DNA of 64,000 nt from Lamprobacter modestohalophilus. Its GTDB lineage: Bacteria > Pseudomonadota > Gammaproteobacteria > Chromatiales > Chromatiaceae. The notes beneath the pieces are model-generated. The model made no database searches. It saw only the letters and a program-made list of their open reading frames with translations, and was not told the DNA's origin. Of this stretch, positions 62,101 through 64,000 are shown piece after piece; positions within the stretch are counted from its first letter, which is position 1; the number at the start of each line of letters is the position of its first letter. The stretch lies in assembly GCF_016583905.1 (NCBI RefSeq), contig NZ_NRRY01000002.1, positions 1-64,000 on the forward strand, written 5' to 3'. Made by a program: the position numbers and the translations under genes.

Positions 62101-64000
62101 AGCTGCGAGTCGAAGGTGCTGCTGGCAACGCAGTCAATGCGGGCAATGCGGGCAATGCGGGCAGCAAAATGAACGAGCGCGGCGCGGGTCACGATGGCAA
62201 CCAGCGCAGCAATCGCGACAGCCTGAACGCGGTTCGTGAGGGCCGAGCAGACGGCCCCTTGATCCCCGCGAGCTTCGGTTTCGAGGCCGGCTGGTACGTC
62301 GCGCCCAAGGCCTTCGATACCCCTGACGTCCTCAAGGTCTCACTCGACAAGCCCGAGTATCGGATCGGCGAGCAGGCGCAGGTGCGGCTCGAGCCGCGCT
62401 TCCCTGGGCTGGCGTTGGTGATGGTGATCGGCGGTGATGGGCTGGTCAGCATGCACCCGGCTGAGGTGCCGGAGGCCGGCACCAGCGTTGCGGTGCCAGT
62501 GACCGCGGACTGGGGGCCGGGCGCCTATGTCACCGCGATCCTCTATCGCGGTATGGACCTGCAGGCGCGGCGCATGCCGCGGCGGGCGATCGGCCTGCAC
62601 TGGGCCGGCGTCGATCCGCAACAGCGCCGCTTGGCGCTGGCCCTCGACGCACCGGAGCAAGCCCGTCCGCGCGAGCCGCTCAACCTTAGCGTTCAGATCG
62701 AGAATCTGGCGCCGGACGAAGCCGCCTTTGCAACCCTCGCCGCGGTCGATGTCGGCATCCTCAACCTGACTCGCTTCAAGTCCTGGTCGCCAACCCAGTG
62801 GTATTTTGGCCAGCGTCGCCTGGGTGCTGAGCTGCGCGATCTCTACGGACAGCTCATCGATCGGATGCAGGGCGAGCCGGGGCGGCTGCGCACTGGCAGC
62901 GGTGCCGGCCAGCTGATGTCGTTCGAGGGGCCACCGCCGAGCGAGGCACTGGTCGCCTTCCAGACCGAGCCGCTGCGGCTGAGCGCCGATGGGCGAGCCG
63001 AGGCGAGCTTCGATCTGCCCGACTTCAATGGCCAGGTGCGGCTGATGGCCATGGCCTGGTCCGCCACCGGCATCGGCCAGGCCGCTGCCGATGTGCTGGT
63101 GCGTGATCCGATCGTCGTCAGTGCCGCGATGCCACGTTTCCTCGCGCCTGGTGACCGTTCGCGCATCCTGCTCGAACTGGCCCATGTCGAGGGTCCAGCG
63201 GGGCCGATCGAGGTCTCGCTGACCAGCAATGGCAACGCGCTGCGGGTCGAGAACGACGGCACGCCGATGCTGCTCGAGATCCCCGAGCAGGGTCGCGCCC
63301 AACTCGCCTTTACGCTTGAGGCGCTCAGCGAAGTCCCGGCCCCGAGCGACAACGAGCTCCTGATCCGCTTGGTCACCCCAACTGGTGAAGAGCTGACGAA
63401 GCAGCTGCTGCTTGGCGTCCGCAACCTCGAGCCCGCGGTTGCGCGCACTCAGTCCATCCTGCTTGAGCCCGGGGCGCCACCCTTCCAGCTACAGACCCTG
63501 TTGGCCGAAGACACTGGCCTGCTGCCCGGCAGCGCCTCCTGGTCGTTGTCGATCAGTGGTGCCGGCGCACTCGACGTACCGGGTCTGCTCTGGTCGCTGG
63601 ACCAATATCCGTTCGGCTGCGTCGAACAGCTCACCAGCCGCGCGCTGCCGTTGCTCTACCTGGATCAGATCGCCTCCAGCGCTGGCCTCACCGCAGACGG
63701 CGCTGCGCTCCAATCTGCGCTTAGACGCGATGCCGGCGCCAACGCTCGCCTGCCTGCTGACGCCGAAGGTGCCAGCGCCAGCGCCAGCGCCAGCGCCAGC
63801 CTGTCTACTGACGCCGGCGATGCCGATGCCAGCGCTCGCCTCCCTACTGACGTAGGCGCCGACGATGCCAGCGCTAGCCTGCCAGCTAACGCCGACGATG
63901 CCGGTGTGCCCGCCCGCATCCGCAAAGCGATCGCCGAGATCCTCGCCCATCAGTCCTCGACCGGAGGCTTTGGGCTCTGGCAGCCGGGTCCGGGCGACCT
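59115..64000 (+). CDS. Alpha-2-macroglobulin family protein with N-terminal PAN/apple-like domain (3' end outside window)
   Basis: Starts at ATG 59115 after AGGAGAGG and stays open to the window edge (over 1,620 residues). A signal peptide and a Gln/Ala/Pro-rich linker precede a cysteine-bearing PAN-like module (about 94-158: DDCEAACLADERCRAFTFNR, GWCFLKSSFGEL). Macroglobulin domains follow (DTYLVSERGIYRPGESVVLT, PFLVEDFEPERLD-like region, LKVSLDKPEYRIGEQAQVRL, DFNGQVRLMAMAWSATGIGQ). The thioester motif GCVEQ is at about residue 1501-1505 and GGFGLWQPG ends the window. These periplasmic protease traps usually pair with PbpC, which would lie beyond the edge. A repetitive insert lies after the thioester. 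Confidence 0.9.
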   Translation, partial: MVFRLGKISALLARGLALSMMVASMAMALQTSATTGDHAADSTLRIAQAGAQAELAHEAATQTAAQPQPPATQTAAKPAVKQNGDEPQRRLVVIRGADYFGHDYDTLQEVGLDDCEAACLADERCRAFTFNRNAGWCFLKSSFGELRAFDGAVSGYIQTGPLETGDQRAQRRSELAFLPIGYRDEADELRRRIADAEDQSGAGGGLDEIRGQAEQALADNDPRAATARYRIALRLAPDDVGLWQRLSEAAMAVQTNDWSERRQVQQEATAAAINAYLSATEVGERARTLALIGRSLEARSAWRPAIRAERASLALVDDPALRARLDQLVAEHGFRIIDHQVSSDARNPRICIRFSDPLARDGVELADYLELDVPGLAIEPEAEQLCIDGVEHGERYRIRVRAGLPANDGERLAKPVTLEVYVRDRSPSVRFPGRAYVLPSGGAAALPVVTVNTRLLDAALYRVGDRALGGFLNDETLLAQLSAYQTDDIAETSGERLWKGQIETRSELNQEVTTSVPVAELLAGLSDGTQTGSATQGLRPGAYILTARPADALASDDQATQWFVVSDLGLTALSADDGLHAFVRSLSSAEPLADVRLQLLARNQQVLGEAKTDAQGHARFEPGLLRGQGGNRPALLVAEGEDTDYGFLDLKASPFDLSDRGVNGRPAAQPIDTYLVSERGIYRPGESVVLTALTRDPRADAVTGVPLTFVLKRPDGVEQQRALIQDQGLGGYQLRLPLLKDAMRGTWQAEAYADPKAEVLARTNFLVEDFEPERLDFSVEPSAPALDPAAPPSLSIDARFLYGAPAANLEVSGMTRVTLADGLTDWPGWQFGLASETVEDRSEPLPGAETDAAGQAQLGVELPVLVASTRPLQAQIDVQVLDGGGRPVERNLSLPVLDQRARVGIKPLFEGAVDQGSNARFAVMVLGADGAPMAADGLRWTLSRVQTSYQWYRTDGDWRYEPIVSRTRVASGDLAVGADPSALAQLEAPVDWGGYELRVEGAAGNAVNAGNAGNAGSKMNERGAGHDGNQRSNRDSLNAVREGRADGPLIPASFGFEAGWYVAPKAFDTPDVLKVSLDKPEYRIGEQAQVRLEPRFPGLALVMVIGGDGLVSMHPAEVPEAGTSVAVPVTADWGPGAYVTAILYRGMDLQARRMPRRAIGLHWAGVDPQQRRLALALDAPEQARPREPLNLSVQIENLAPDEAAFATLAAVDVGILNLTRFKSWSPTQWYFGQRRLGAELRDLYGQLIDRMQGEPGRLRTGSGAGQLMSFEGPPPSEALVAFQTEPLRLSADGRAEASFDLPDFNGQVRLMAMAWSATGIGQAAADVLVRDPIVVSAAMPRFLAPGDRSRILLELAHVEGPAGPIEVSLTSNGNALRVENDGTPMLLEIPEQGRAQLAFTLEALSEVPAPSDNELLIRLVTPTGEELTKQLLLGVRNLEPAVARTQSILLEPGAPPFQLQTLLAEDTGLLPGSASWSLSISGAGALDVPGLLWSLDQYPFGCVEQLTSRALPLLYLDQIASSAGLTADGAALQSALRRDAGANARLPADAEGASASASASASLSTDAGDADASARLPTDVGADDASASLPANADDAGVPARIRKAIAEILAHQSSTGGFGLWQPGPGD
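63727..63912 (+). repeat. In-frame repeat insert in the thioester domain
   Basis: (GCCAGC)n near 63775-63800 encodes an Ala-Ser run, flanked by imperfect copies of an Asp-Ala-Gly / Ala-Arg-Leu-Pro-Thr-Asp unit. The frame is kept. Related macroglobulins have only a short loop here. Confidence 0.75.

Overview
The window looks like part of the chromosome of a purple sulfur bacterium (Gammaproteobacteria, Chromatiaceae-like). Reasons: high G+C coding DNA with typical gammaproteobacterial gene orders (rsmI/lpoA/yraN/dolP, rpsP-rimM-trmD-rplS, rplM-rpsI, pilBCD-coaE, grxD/rnt), a secreted Gly/Tyr-rich protein of the sulfur-globule envelope type, and a hupK-hypC-hypD-hypE [NiFe]-hydrogenase maturation cluster of the kind known from Thiocapsa-like phototrophs. 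An amidotransferase of N-acetylglutaminylglutamine amide (NAGGN) synthesis suggests a salt-exposed habitat. This assignment is inferred from gene content; there is no rRNA in the window.

Layout. 1-2.4 kb: a patch of decayed defence and toxin-antitoxin genes (YhcG-type nuclease fragment, HsdS tail, hybrid VapB/TacA antitoxin, truncated GNAT toxin). 2.4-9.6 kb: alpha/beta hydrolase, K+ channel with RCK domains, hemerythrin, hemH, DUF971, a DUF433 antitoxin with a truncated toxin, argG. 10-17.6 kb: a PlcP-like phosphoesterase, ampD, nadC, the sulfur globule protein, then an olsB-olsA-glycosyltransferase-PAP2 operon behind a perfect Pho box, and a HAD phosphatase. 17.8-25.3 kb: rppH, a GlcD-type oxidase, dolP, yraN, lpoA, a FlgO-like and another lipoprotein, rsmI. 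25.5-34.9 kb: RNase P RNA, ribosomal and tRNA-modification genes, sbcB, tRNA-Gln, sodB, NAGGN amidotransferase, grxD, rnt. 35-45.9 kb: TraB/GumN protein, mlaA, coaE, pilD, pilC, pilB, a NYN/cold-shock protein, acs, a methyltransferase. 46-50.3 kb: hupK-hypCDE. 50.4-64 kb: an HDOD protein, a tandem pair of near-identical glycosyltransferases, sufE, DUF302, pyrD, apbE, and a large alpha-2-macroglobulin gene that runs off the right edge.

The most coherent candidate system is phosphate-sparing membrane remodelling. The direct repeat CTGTCAT-N4-CTGTCAT lies 72 nt upstream of olsB, and the four genes behind it nearly touch or overlap. OlsB and OlsA would make phosphorus-free ornithine lipid; the glycosyltransferase and PAP2 phosphatase could make glycolipid from diacylglycerol; and a metallophosphoesterase resembling PlcP, which releases diacylglycerol from phospholipids, lies nearby. 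The full set in one phototroph neighbourhood is an inference that expression and lipid data could test.

Two other themes recur. First, both recognisable toxin-antitoxin loci keep an intact antitoxin while the toxin is cut short. Second, short tandem repeats (7, 10, 13 and 14 bp) sit in many intergenic gaps, and in-frame hexanucleotide expansions sit inside hupK, pilD, pilC and the macroglobulin gene, suggesting a genome prone to slippage.
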